A stretch of DNA of 64,000 nucleotides from CAXXOK01 sp963678055 (lineage in GTDB: Bacteria; Bacillota; Clostridia; Christensenellales; Aristaeellaceae). Positions 17,141-24,932 of this stretch are shown here, in pieces; position 1 is the first letter of the stretch; every line of letters starts with the position of its first letter. A model generated the notes under the pieces. The model searched no databases, was not told the origin of the DNA, and was given only the letters and a program-made list of their open reading frames with translations. The stretch is from NCBI GenBank assembly GCA_963678055.1, contig OY782679.1, forward strand, positions 682,001-746,000, read 5' to 3'. Position numbers and translations under genes: made by a program.

Positions 17141-18568
17141 TTACTGCATGGGATTGTGCCAGGGCACTGTGCCCTGCAGGGTGAATAAAACAGCGGAATC
17201 CTTTGAAAGGCGTGTGTTTTCCGCCGCGCCAACGCCAACAGCCCATAGCACTTCGTGGCCGATGGCGAGTACAGGCAAATAGCGGCGAAAGGGCGGGTCC
17301 AGCTTCTGGTCCGTTAAATAGCGACGCAGCGGCTTTTGCCCGCTGGCTCCAAAGGGGCGGATGGTATCGCCGGACAGCGGGGTACGCAGCACGGCGGCCT
17401 TGCGCTGATCTTCGGTGAGCACTATGGACACGTGTCCGTCCGGCGGGCGCATACTGCTTGTATAAGGCGTGGCGTGCAGCGCGATATCGCCAAACGTGAT
17501 GGTTGCATCGGCTTGCGTTAGTGCTACCGGAGCAGCTGGGGGCACATCTTGCAGCGGTGCGTCGTCTTCCATGCGCGTCAGGTGTATAAAACGCCGGGTC
17601 GCCATGGCATGCAGGGCACCGGGCAGGTTGATGACCGTATACTCCGGTGCGTTTAGCAGCTCCAGCATAGTAAGCGAGTCTTGCGCCGACAGGGAACGCT
17701 CGTCGGTGCTTGCACCGCAGCGTAAAAGCCCCAGTTCGGCAAACTTTCGCAAGGTGCGCAGCGCAATAGCGGCAGGGGCGTCCTGTAGGGCTACTCTATG
17801 TAAACAGAAGTACGGCGGTTTGTCAATCAGGCATGTCTTGAGCAGAGCATCCGCCTGGGTTTGCAGGTAGTCCTCGTCCAACTTTAATAGCGCGGCAGAC
17901 CGGGCGATATGGGCCACGGCAGCCGGGTTTTCTGCCGTCAGCATGGGTAGAACTTGCAGCCGCAGGCGGTTGCGCTGGCACACGGGAATACTGTTGGTTT
18001 CATCGCTACGGTAGGCTTCGCCGGATAATGCATCCACCAAAACCTGTTTGGGCAAGGATAAAAACGGACGGATGATAAGCACGCCGCTACGCTGGGAGAC
18101 TGCCTCCATGCCGCGCAGACCCCTTGCGCCGCTGCCGCGCAGCAGATGTTGCAGCACGGTTTCGGCCTGATCGTCCTGGTGGTGGGCCAACAGCATGGCA
18201 TCCGCCTTTTGCTCCTTGGCGCGGGCCAGCAGTAAGGCATAGCGCGCATCTCGTGCGGCGGCCTCCGCGCCGGGGCTGTCCATAGTGCCGGACAGATTCG
18301 CATGGTCGATGACGAGCGGTACGGACAGGCGCTTGCATAGCGCCGCGCAAAAGGCAGCGTCTGCCAGTCCGGCCTCGCCCCGCAGGCCGTGTTCCACATG
18401 CGCGGCGTTTACGCTTAGGCCGTATTTCTTTCCCAGTTCCACCAGGGTAAACAAAAGGGCAACGGAATCCGCGCCGCCACTTAAGGCGACGAGCACCGCT
18501 GCTCCATTGGGTAGCAAGTCCGCGCGCCGCAGGGTCTCCTCGGCGGCGGAAATCAAGCGTTCGTCCAT
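17141..18568 (-). CDS. tilS: tRNA(Ile)-lysidine synthase
   Basis: TilS changes C34 of the CAU-anticodon tRNA-Ile to lysidine so that it reads AUA. The 475-residue protein has the ATP-pyrophosphatase loop ALSGGADSVALL near residue 30, AHVEHGLRGEA, LLAHHQDDQAETVL and a C-terminal domain with FGASGQKPLRRYL. The ATG at 18568 has no evident ribosome binding site; a promoter ends 6 bases upstream, so the transcript may be leaderless. hpt follows in the same transcript. Confidence 0.93.
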   Translation of the reverse strand: MDERLISAAEETLRRADLLPNGAAVLVALSGGADSVALLFTLVELGKKYGLSVNAAHVEHGLRGEAGLADAAFCAALCKRLSVPLVIDHANLSGTMDSPGAEAAARDARYALLLARAKEQKADAMLLAHHQDDQAETVLQHLLRGSGARGLRGMEAVSQRSGVLIIRPFLSLPKQVLVDALSGEAYRSDETNSIPVCQRNRLRLQVLPMLTAENPAAVAHIARSAALLKLDEDYLQTQADALLKTCLIDKPPYFCLHRVALQDAPAAIALRTLRKFAELGLLRCGASTDERSLSAQDSLTMLELLNAPEYTVINLPGALHAMATRRFIHLTRMEDDAPLQDVPPAAPVALTQADATITFGDIALHATPYTSSMRPPDGHVSIVLTEDQRKAAVLRTPLSGDTIRPFGASGQKPLRRYLTDQKLDPPFRRYLPVLAIGHEVLWAVGVGAAENTRLSKDSAVLFTLQGTVPWHNPMQ

Positions 18569-18574
18569 GCCAAT

Positions 18575-18603
18575 ATTGTAGCACTCAAGTCCTGTGAAAT
18601 CAA
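18575..18603 (-). promoter_or_regulatory. Candidate tilS promoter with almost no leader
   Basis: Minus strand TTGATT (18603-18598), a 17-bp spacer and TACAAT (18580-18575). Transcription starting 7 bases after the -10 box would begin at the A of the tilS ATG. Confidence 0.55.
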
Positions 18604-18640
18604 TAATCGCCCGTCCCGGCATGTAGCCGGAAACGGGCGA
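18600..18640 (-). terminator. Terminator of the sigma/DUF4349/SIMPL transcript
   Basis: On the plus strand TCGCCCGT (18607-18614) and ACGGGCGA (18633-18640) pair, with an inner stem CCGGC/GCCGG. Read on the minus strand the stem is followed by TTATTGATTT. The T-rich tail contains the -35 box of the tilS promoter. Confidence 0.7.
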
Positions 18641-18665
18641 TTGGATAGTGTCTTAGCAGTAGATG

Positions 18666-19349
18666 TTATTTCAAGGCAACCTCGGCCGTGACTTCCGCCG
18701 TTACGGTAATCATGCCGTTTTCAATGGGGGTCGCAAAGGAGGAATCCAGTGAATAAGCCTTGATTTCGCCGTAGTAGGTATTGTAATTGCTGTTTTCTGT
18801 GATGGACAGGGGATTTCCGGCTTCCCAGCCGATCGCCTGCGCCATGAGGGCGGCTTTGCGAAGGGCATCCTGCGCGGCAGCCTTCAAGGCCTGTTCATAC
18901 GCAGTGCTGCGATCGGAGCTTTCAAAGGTCAGGTTGTATACGTTATTGGCACCGGCTTCTACCGCGCTATCCAGCAGCGAGGGCAGTATGGACAGATCGC
19001 GCGCGATAACGGTCACCGTATTGCTGACTTCGTAGCCTGTCACCTTGGGGGTGTCGCTTTGGTAGTCGCTTACAGGGTACACGGAATAATTCTTGGATTG
19101 AATGTCCTCTCTGGCAACGCCCAGCGCTGTCAGGGAGTCGATAATGGCCTGCATGGCCTCGGCATTGGCTGCCAGAGCGGCGGTAATCAGTGCGTCCTGC
19201 GTGGTAATGCCGACGGTGAAGTTTGCCATATCGGGAACCAGCGATACAGTTCCGGTGCCGATGGCGGTTACGGTGCTGCCTTCAGCCATGGCGGAAACGG
19301 ACACCAGTACAAGGGCGAGAACGACGAGAATACTCAATAGTTTTTTCAT
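18666..19349 (-). CDS. SIMPL (DUF541) domain secreted protein
   Basis: A 227-residue exported protein. The signal peptide is MKKLLSILVVLALVLVSVSA, with likely cleavage after AMA and no lipobox Cys. The rest is a SIMPL domain: GTGTVSLVPDMANFTVGI at the start, then QSKNYSVYPV, GYEVSNTVTV and a repeated alpha/beta pattern up to ITVTAEVTAEVALK. The family is found in the envelope and its biochemical role is unclear. It follows the DUF4349 gene by 12 bp and is the last gene of the ECF sigma operon, so it may be a member of the regulon. Confidence 0.85.
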   Translation of the reverse strand: MKKLLSILVVLALVLVSVSAMAEGSTVTAIGTGTVSLVPDMANFTVGITTQDALITAALAANAEAMQAIIDSLTALGVAREDIQSKNYSVYPVSDYQSDTPKVTGYEVSNTVTVIARDLSILPSLLDSAVEAGANNVYNLTFESSDRSTAYEQALKAAAQDALRKAALMAQAIGWEAGNPLSITENSNYNTYYGEIKAYSLDSSFATPIENGMITVTAEVTAEVALK

Positions 19350-19361
19350 GATAATGCCTCC

Positions 19362-20483
19362 TTAAGGCTGTTTGTTTTTTTGGCGGTGCCTTAGCACCAC
19401 ACGGTAGATTGTATACCCAAGGATGAGGGGAATGAGCACCGGCGCGGCGGCGATCAGGAATACCAGCATGTTTTCAAAGAATCCGCCCAGCCATGCAAGC
19501 GATGCCTTCAGCCCGCTGAGCAGACGCTGACCGATGGTCAGGTCTTCCGACGCGGCGGTTTCACCCGCAGTCTGTTCCTGCAAATACACGCTCACGGTTG
19601 CATAGTCCACCTGACGGTCGATGTGCAAGAGGGAGGATTGCAGCAAGTCCAGCTCGTACTGGGTGTTGGCGATTTCGGTTTCAATGGCGAGCAGGTCTTC
19701 CACCGACTCGGCTTTCAGCAGCAGTTCCTGCAGGCGGGTCAATTTGTCCTGCTGGGTCTGCAAGCGAAGCTGGGTATCGGTATACTGGGTGGTCATGTCG
19801 ATGGTGCTTTCGTAGCGGTCGGTTACGCGGCCAATGCCGGTAAGGCTGCTGACAAAGCTATCCAGCTTCGGGGCGGGAATCTTCAGTTCAAACGATGCGG
19901 CCCGGCGCCCGGCGGGTTGTTCGTACATACCGACGGAGCTTGCATACCCACCGTTACTTTCTGCCAGCGCCAGGATGGCACTGTAGTCCGGGTCAAACGC
20001 GGTGGATGCGAGGGTCAGGGATACGGTACGTACTATTTTGCGCGTGTCCATCCCGTCTTCTGCCATCGAGTCCACGCCCATGCCGGCGGCTTCTTCCTCC
20101 ACATCGGCATAACTGCGCGCAGTTTGCGTTAGCGCGTATGCGGCAGCCGGTTCGGCTGGGGTATCATAGTTGATGCCATCGGCCATATCGGCGGTCTTCA
20201 TGGCATAGACTTCCGATTGATTCATCACTGGATCCGGCGCTTCAATCTGCGCTTTGGGGTCAATGATGCCGGTGACGACTGTGCCGATGATGAGGACCAG
20301 TGCCGCTGCTACAGGCAATGCGGCGCGCTTGAAGCGGGCAAAGGCAGGAGCAGGTTTCATGTGTTTCGTCTCCTCTCGTGTAACGGCGTCGCGCCAGGAG
20401 GTTTTAAACGCCTCCGGTACGTCCGCTTGATACAGGGTGGTCAACGCGCGGTCAAGCGAATCGCCTGACGGTTTTTGTTTCAT
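19362..20483 (-). CDS. DUF4349 protein, probable anti-sigma partner
   Basis: A 373-residue protein with a short cytoplasmic N-terminus (1-53), one membrane segment (about 54-72), a long outer region and a second membrane segment near 335-362. Residues about 150-310 match DUF4349: SNGGYASSVG, a FELKIPAPKLDSFV strand and a coiled coil around TDTQLRLQTQQDKLTRLQEL. The position directly downstream of an ECF sigma gene, and the N-terminal soluble helix before a membrane anchor, suggest it restrains that sigma factor; this is inference. GGAGG precedes the ATG. Confidence 0.78.
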   Translation of the reverse strand: MKQKPSGDSLDRALTTLYQADVPEAFKTSWRDAVTREETKHMKPAPAFARFKRAALPVAAALVLIIGTVVTGIIDPKAQIEAPDPVMNQSEVYAMKTADMADGINYDTPAEPAAAYALTQTARSYADVEEEAAGMGVDSMAEDGMDTRKIVRTVSLTLASTAFDPDYSAILALAESNGGYASSVGMYEQPAGRRAASFELKIPAPKLDSFVSSLTGIGRVTDRYESTIDMTTQYTDTQLRLQTQQDKLTRLQELLLKAESVEDLLAIETEIANTQYELDLLQSSLLHIDRQVDYATVSVYLQEQTAGETAASEDLTIGQRLLSGLKASLAWLGGFFENMLVFLIAAAPVLIPLILGYTIYRVVLRHRQKNKQP

Positions 20484-20538
20484 GCGGTTGGCCTCCCTTC
20501 ATTCATGTTAGACGAGCGGGTTATCGGTTTGTTCCATC

Positions 20539-21090
20539 TCATGCTTGTATTGTTTCCAAAGCGGTGCGTAAATTGTCTCTGGCGCGGCTGAGCGCGCTTT
20601 TTACGGTGCCCAGCGGCATGTGCATGGCCTTGGCAATTTGCAGGTAGCTCATCCCGTCGCCAAAGCGCAGGGACAGCAGCGCCTGTTCCCGGTCGGGTAG
20701 GGTATGCAGGGCGTCCTGCAGCAATGCCTGCTCGCTGGTTTGCACGTACGCATCCTCGGGAGTGGCGGTGTGGGAAGCGGGATTGTAGCCGTTTTCCTTC
20801 ATACCATCCAGCGAAGTGCTTTCGTAGCGCTTGTGTGCGCGCTTGATCATATCCAAACACACATTGTGGGCTATGCGGTACAACCAGGTTCCCAGCTCGC
20901 TGCGCTGCTGAAATCCGGCAAAGGACCGAAACGCACGCAGCATGGTTTCCTGTGCGGCATCTTGGGCATCGGCAGGCGTTTTGAGCATGTGCAGGCAGTG
21001 GCGGTAGACCATACCTTCAAAGGGTGCGCACAGCGCGATAAACGCATCCGCGTTTCCGCTTTTTGCTTTTTCAAGCTTTCGTTCCGACAA
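20539..21090 (-). CDS. ECF-family RNA polymerase sigma factor
   Basis: Sigma region 2 (YRHCLHMLKTPADAQDAAQETMLRAFRSF and the GTWLYRIAHNVCLDMI -10-contact part) and region 4 (LPDREQALLSLRFGDGMSYLQIAKAM, GTVKSALSRARDNLR) are both clear. I start at TTG 21090 because AAAGGAGG lies 8 bases before it, giving 183 residues, the normal ECF length. The frame is open upstream to 21192, but that part overlaps the candidate ECF promoter. DUF4349 and SIMPL genes follow on the same strand. Confidence 0.87.
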   Translation of the reverse strand: MSERKLEKAKSGNADAFIALCAPFEGMVYRHCLHMLKTPADAQDAAQETMLRAFRSFAGFQQRSELGTWLYRIAHNVCLDMIKRAHKRYESTSLDGMKENGYNPASHTATPEDAYVQTSEQALLQDALHTLPDREQALLSLRFGDGMSYLQIAKAMHMPLGTVKSALSRARDNLRTALETIQA

Positions 21091-21133
21091 ACAGCGCACC
21101 TCCTTTGCCCTTTCCATTCCGGTCTGTTCATTC

Positions 21134-21160
21134 AACGATCCTTGTCCTGTGTTTGTTCCC
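21134..21160 (-). promoter_or_regulatory. Candidate ECF-type autoregulatory promoter
   Basis: Minus strand GGGAAC (21160-21155), a 17-bp spacer and CGTT (21137-21134). This resembles the GGAAC/CGTC class of ECF promoters. It would produce a leader of about 40 bases before the TTG at 21090. Confidence 0.5.
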
Positions 21161-21166
21161 GGACGG

Positions 21167-21196
21167 TTGACATTTTTCTTCTCCGGATGCACTATA
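21167..21196 (+). promoter_or_regulatory. Possible promoter of the amidohydrolase gene
   Basis: TTGACA at 21167-21172 is a full -35 match. The nearest -10 is ACTATA at 21191 (18-bp spacer) or TATAAG at 21193 (20-bp spacer). The -10 is weak. Confidence 0.4.
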
Positions 21197-21233
21197 AGAA
21201 ACGATATTGTAATGAAACGGAGAGCTGCCTGCC

Positions 21234-22031
21234 TTGTTGTATATTGATGCCCACGCCCATATTTATCCTGATGAAATTGCCATAAAAGCGTCCAATGCGA
21301 CGGCCGAGTTTTACGAGCTTACCATGCAATGCGATGGTAAGATGGACAGCCTGGAAGCGCGGGGGAAACTGGCCGGTATTGAAAAGCACATCGTCCTTGG
21401 TGTGGCAATCACGCCGGGGCGCGTGGAAAGCATAAATAACTATCTCATGCGCATGGTGGCGCAGCGGCCGGATACGCTGATCGGCTTTGGCGCGATTCAT
21501 CCTGATTGCCCGGATATCCGCGGGGAAATCCGCCGTATCCGTGCCGGTGGGCTGCAAGGTGTAAAAATGCACGCCGATATGCAGAAGATCGCGCTGGACG
21601 GCACAGGGGTGCAGGCGGTGCTGCGTGTACTGGCGGAGGAAAACATGCCCGCCATGCTGCACATGGGCGACCCGCGCTATGCCTTTAGCGCACCAAAACA
21701 GCTGCGTAAAACCTTGCTGGCTGTGCCGGATGTTAAGGTGATCGCGGCACACTTTGGCGGCTGGCAGATGTGGGACGAGGCCTGGCGGGAACTAGCCGAC
21801 CTGGACAATATATGGGTGGATACCTCATCAAGCCTGTATCAATTCACGCCGGAGGAAGGCGCGGCGCTGCTGCGCCGCTATCGCACCGACCGCGTGCTGT
21901 TTGCTACCGATTTTCCCATGTGGGACCCTGTTATCGAGCGGCAGCGTTTTGATGCCCTGCCTTTAACCCCGGCGGAGAAGGAAGCGATCGGTCGGCGGAA
22001 TGTAGAGGCATTTTTACAGCAGTTTGTTTAA
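21234..22031 (+). CDS. Amidohydrolase family 2 protein
   Basis: A 265-residue TIM-barrel metal hydrolase. The N-terminal metal motif is YIDAHAHIYPDE, then GFGAIHPDCPD, GVKMHAD, the His strand PAMLHMGDPR, VIAAHFGGW, and the Asp strand VLFATDFPMWDP. The layout matches amidohydrolase_2 proteins, which hydrolyse or decarboxylate small cyclic or aromatic acids; the substrate is unknown. The start is TTG at 21234 or 21237 after GGAGAG. It converges with the YciI gene, 24 bp away. Confidence 0.83.
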   Translation: MLYIDAHAHIYPDEIAIKASNATAEFYELTMQCDGKMDSLEARGKLAGIEKHIVLGVAITPGRVESINNYLMRMVAQRPDTLIGFGAIHPDCPDIRGEIRRIRAGGLQGVKMHADMQKIALDGTGVQAVLRVLAEENMPAMLHMGDPRYAFSAPKQLRKTLLAVPDVKVIAAHFGGWQMWDEAWRELADLDNIWVDTSSSLYQFTPEEGAALLRRYRTDRVLFATDFPMWDPVIERQRFDALPLTPAEKEAIGRRNVEAFLQQFV

Positions 22032-22055
22032 TGCATTTTAGATAGAAGCAAGTTC

Positions 22056-22352
22056 TTATGCAAACCAGGATCGGATGGAGTCCTGACAGTCTAAGAGGGA
22101 AAACTCCGTGATGTGATAGTCCTGAATGCCGGCCTGCACCAGCGGGTCGTTTTGGCAAAAGGCCTCGATATCGTCGCTTTTAATGACGATCACACCGCCA
22201 CCTTTGCCATCCGACCTGGGGCCGGACAGCAGAATGCTGCCATCCTGCAACCCGCCGTTTAGGTAGGCAAGGTGAGCGTCAATTGCCTGCTGCATCGCGG
22301 GGGTTTGTGCAAGGGGCTTACGAAATGTGCCTTCCAGCATATAAAACTGCAT
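22056..22352 (-). CDS. YciI-like protein
   Basis: A 98-residue protein of the YCII-related fold. The features are MQFYMLEGTF at the start, then a helix ending in HLAYLNGGLQDGSILLSGPRSD and the strand GGVIVIKSDDIEAF followed by NDPLVQAGI, with the conserved His-Asp style positions (AHL.. and DPL). These proteins form dimers with a possible catalytic pocket; the reaction is not defined. The ATG at 22352 follows AAAGGA; longer in-frame sequence upstream overlaps the DUF2974 gene. The 31-bp gap from that gene suggests one transcript. Confidence 0.83.
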   Translation of the reverse strand: MQFYMLEGTFRKPLAQTPAMQQAIDAHLAYLNGGLQDGSILLSGPRSDGKGGGVIVIKSDDIEAFCQNDPLVQAGIQDYHITEFSLLDCQDSIRSWFA

Positions 22353-22383
22353 GTAAAATCCTTTCCAGTGGGGGAACGGCGGG

Positions 22384-23496
22384 TCAGCTTTCTTGCGTGC
22401 GGAACACATTGGCCAGCAGCTGCTTGACGGCAAACCCGGCCTCGGTGGACAATAAGCCAGCAAGCAGGCGTACGGCCTTGGTGCGCGTTTCAAAGTCCAG
22501 ATGATGAAACGCCGAGAACAGTTTTTGGGTTTGGCCTTTAAAATCCTCTAGCAGGGGACTGACATCCGCTACCCCGATGCCGGAGATAATTTTGAATATG
22601 ACGTCAACCAAAAAGCGGCGTTCTTCATCGGTTTGCTGATCCAGCCAGTGGTTAAACGCTTCGTTGGATACGCGCGTGGAAAAGGTAAGCTCATCCAGCT
22701 CCTTAAAGCGTCCATTTTCAATTTGCCAGGTAAATACATCGTGCTGCATCAGCCCGATGGCTTTGGACCGCACCACCTTGTAATCCGGGTGGTAGCAAAG
22801 CAGCATTCCTACGACCGAGCTTTGCGGAATCCAGCTTTGGATTCGTTCACACACGGCCTGATAGGCGGGGCTATCCAGCGACTGCTTATCCAGGCCCGGG
22901 CCGTCAAAGCTAAACACCTGCGCTAAGCGGAGCTGAACATCCGGGGACACATGGCAGGCGGCGTATAGCGCCAGGTTGCCGCCTTTGGAATGCCCGCCCA
23001 GATATATGGGCTCGCTGCATGCGTCGGCGGTTTCTTCCACATACCTTGCGGCCTGCTGCTGGGCCGGTACAGTCATAAACGACATATTAAAGTCTTCTTT
23101 CCAGCCGGCGATGCTTACATCGGTACCGCGAAAGGCGATGTAGCGCTCGCCGCCTGGGAACAGAAATGTACAGGCGCAAAACTGGGTCTCCTGATCGGGA
23201 TCTATGTGGTTGACGAAGTTTTGAATCGGCAGATCGCCATACCGCTTGGAGGTAGCACACAGCAGCGCAAGCGCGTTGCAGTTGCGCTGATAAGAGGTCG
23301 AAAGCGGATGCTTGTTGATCTCCGATAAATAGAGCTTGCCAAGCGTGCGCACCGTTGGGTTGTTACTGGCCTCGGCCAGGCCTTCCATGGGCATGTAAGA
23401 CAGCTGGGTCAACACCAGGCTGTCCAGCGTATCAAACGGGCGCGTGGTGAAGGTTTCGCCTCGTATATCCTGTACGTGGGAATGAATGTTATACAT
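22384..23496 (-). CDS. DUF2974 alpha/beta-hydrolase
   Basis: A 370-residue lipase-like protein. The opening segment FDTLDSLVLTQLSYMPMEGL and the strand YIAFRGTD, with the oxyanion-type turn, lead to the nucleophile elbow LGGHSKGGNLALYA with Ser170. A later FSFDGPGL may carry the acid residue. This fits DUF2974/Mbeg1-like hydrolases of Firmicutes, whose substrate is unknown. No signal peptide is visible. It has a good promoter at 23544-23573. Confidence 0.83.
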   Translation of the reverse strand: MYNIHSHVQDIRGETFTTRPFDTLDSLVLTQLSYMPMEGLAEASNNPTVRTLGKLYLSEINKHPLSTSYQRNCNALALLCATSKRYGDLPIQNFVNHIDPDQETQFCACTFLFPGGERYIAFRGTDVSIAGWKEDFNMSFMTVPAQQQAARYVEETADACSEPIYLGGHSKGGNLALYAACHVSPDVQLRLAQVFSFDGPGLDKQSLDSPAYQAVCERIQSWIPQSSVVGMLLCYHPDYKVVRSKAIGLMQHDVFTWQIENGRFKELDELTFSTRVSNEAFNHWLDQQTDEERRFLVDVIFKIISGIGVADVSPLLEDFKGQTQKLFSAFHHLDFETRTKAVRLLAGLLSTEAGFAVKQLLANVFRTQES

Positions 23497-23543
23497 ACTT
23501 GTTCTCCGAATACCGGAAGCGCTGGGAATGAGTTACTGCCTGT

Positions 23544-23573
23544 ATTATACTGGGGGATTTCGGCCTGCGTCAA
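23544..23573 (-). promoter_or_regulatory. Promoter of the DUF2974-YciI transcript
   Basis: Minus strand TTGACG (23573-23568), an 18-bp spacer and TATAAT (23549-23544), about 50 bases before the ATG. Confidence 0.75.
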
Positions 23574-23774
23574 GTGGTTTGACAGCCCCCAGCTTTTTCA
23601 GTATATTGTACTTGATAGCCAGGGGTTGCCTTCCTGCGAAAAGACGCTCAACAGATTAGAATTTGCTTAGTAGCGCTGCCAGCGGGTACCCAAAGCCCCA
23701 TTGCTATGATATACTGTCAACATTATCGCGGGTTGATTCGTAGTCGAAGACCCGGAAACGGAGGCACCAACGCT

Positions 23775-24932
23775 GTGCTGATAGGACAGTTCTGCGAGTC
23801 GTATCCGCCATCGCTGGACGGCGTTGGGCGCGTCGCACTCAGCTACTGTAAACATTTGGCGGCGCGTGGGCACCGCACCTTGTATATTGCGCCACAAAAC
23901 CGGAAGTATAGCGCGCCGGAAGACTGTGAAACCTTATTGTACGGGGGCGTTCCGGTACCGGGCGAAGCGTACCATGTTGGCATACCGCGCCTGTCGGGTC
24001 ATTTTCGCCGTCAGGTACAAGAGCTTCCATTTGACTTGCTGCACGTTCACAGCCCTTTTTTTGGCGCGCATGAGGCACGTCGCCTGGCCAGGCGCAGACA
24101 GCTGCCGCTGGTGGCCACGTTCCATTCTAAATATTACGATGATTTTCTGAAAGTGACGCACTCCAAACTGCTGGCCAAAGCTGCGGTCCGCTACATTGTG
24201 CGTTTCTATAATAGCTGTGATGAGGTATGGGCCGTTAACCGGTCTACGGGAGATGTGCTCAAGTCCTACGGGTACACGGGCGAGATTGTGGTCATGCCAA
24301 ACGGCACCAATCCGTTCCAGCTGACCCAGCAGCAGCGAGAGGCGGCGTTCGACCGGTTTCCGATTCCGGACAATGTTCCCGTGTTTATATTTGCGGGGCA
24401 GCAGAACCTGAAAAAGAATCCCGATGCCGTGCTTCGCGCCTGCGCTATGTTAAAGGCCCAGGGGCAAAAGTTTTACCTGATTATGGTGGGCGACGGCCCT
24501 GATGCAAGCAAGCTGCATGCGCTGGCACAGAAGCTGGACATTGCAGACAGTGTGCTGTTTACGGGATTTTTGAACGACCGACCTTTGCTCATGGCGCTGT
24601 ATGAGCGCGCCGACCTGCTGGTCTTTCCTTCGGTGTACGATAATGCGCCGATGGTTGTACGGGAAGCGGCCGTTATGGGTACGCCCTCTGTATTGATTCA
24701 GGACAGCTGCTCGGCCGAAGGCGTAACCCACGGGCAGAACGGCTACCTGTGCACCTTAAGCCCGGAGGCCATTGCAAAGACCATTGCCGAGGCGCTGCCT
24801 ACTGCCAAAGCCGTTGGCGAGGAAGCCCGCAAAACGATACCCGTGCCGTGGAGCGAGCTGATGATAGCGGCTGAAGCGCGGTACCAGGCCCTGATCAAAT
24901 CCATGCAGAAAGGAACTATGCATGAAGCGTAA
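23775..24932 (+). CDS. Glycosyltransferase family 4 protein
   Basis: A 385-residue GT-B enzyme. The N-terminal domain has SYPPSLDGVGRVALSYCKHL and LLHVHSPFFGAHEARRLA; the C-terminal nucleotide-sugar domain has IFAGQQNLKKNPDAVLRAC, LIMVGDGPD and the acceptor/EX7E-like block PSVYDNAPMVVREAAVMG. It probably adds a hexose to a membrane lipid or surface glycan. I start at GTG 23775 behind CGGAGG rather than an ATG at 23706 with no ribosome binding site. Its 3' end overlaps the flippase-like gene by 11 bp, so the two act together. Confidence 0.87.
   Translation: MLIGQFCESYPPSLDGVGRVALSYCKHLAARGHRTLYIAPQNRKYSAPEDCETLLYGGVPVPGEAYHVGIPRLSGHFRRQVQELPFDLLHVHSPFFGAHEARRLARRRQLPLVATFHSKYYDDFLKVTHSKLLAKAAVRYIVRFYNSCDEVWAVNRSTGDVLKSYGYTGEIVVMPNGTNPFQLTQQQREAAFDRFPIPDNVPVFIFAGQQNLKKNPDAVLRACAMLKAQGQKFYLIMVGDGPDASKLHALAQKLDIADSVLFTGFLNDRPLLMALYERADLLVFPSVYDNAPMVVREAAVMGTPSVLIQDSCSAEGVTHGQNGYLCTLSPEAIAKTIAEALPTAKAVGEEARKTIPVPWSELMIAAEARYQALIKSMQKGTMHEA

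Noticed and set aside
21091..21192. N-terminal extension of the ECF sigma factor
   Set aside because: TTG 21090 has AAAGGAGG at ideal distance and gives a normal length; the extension overlaps the candidate promoter.
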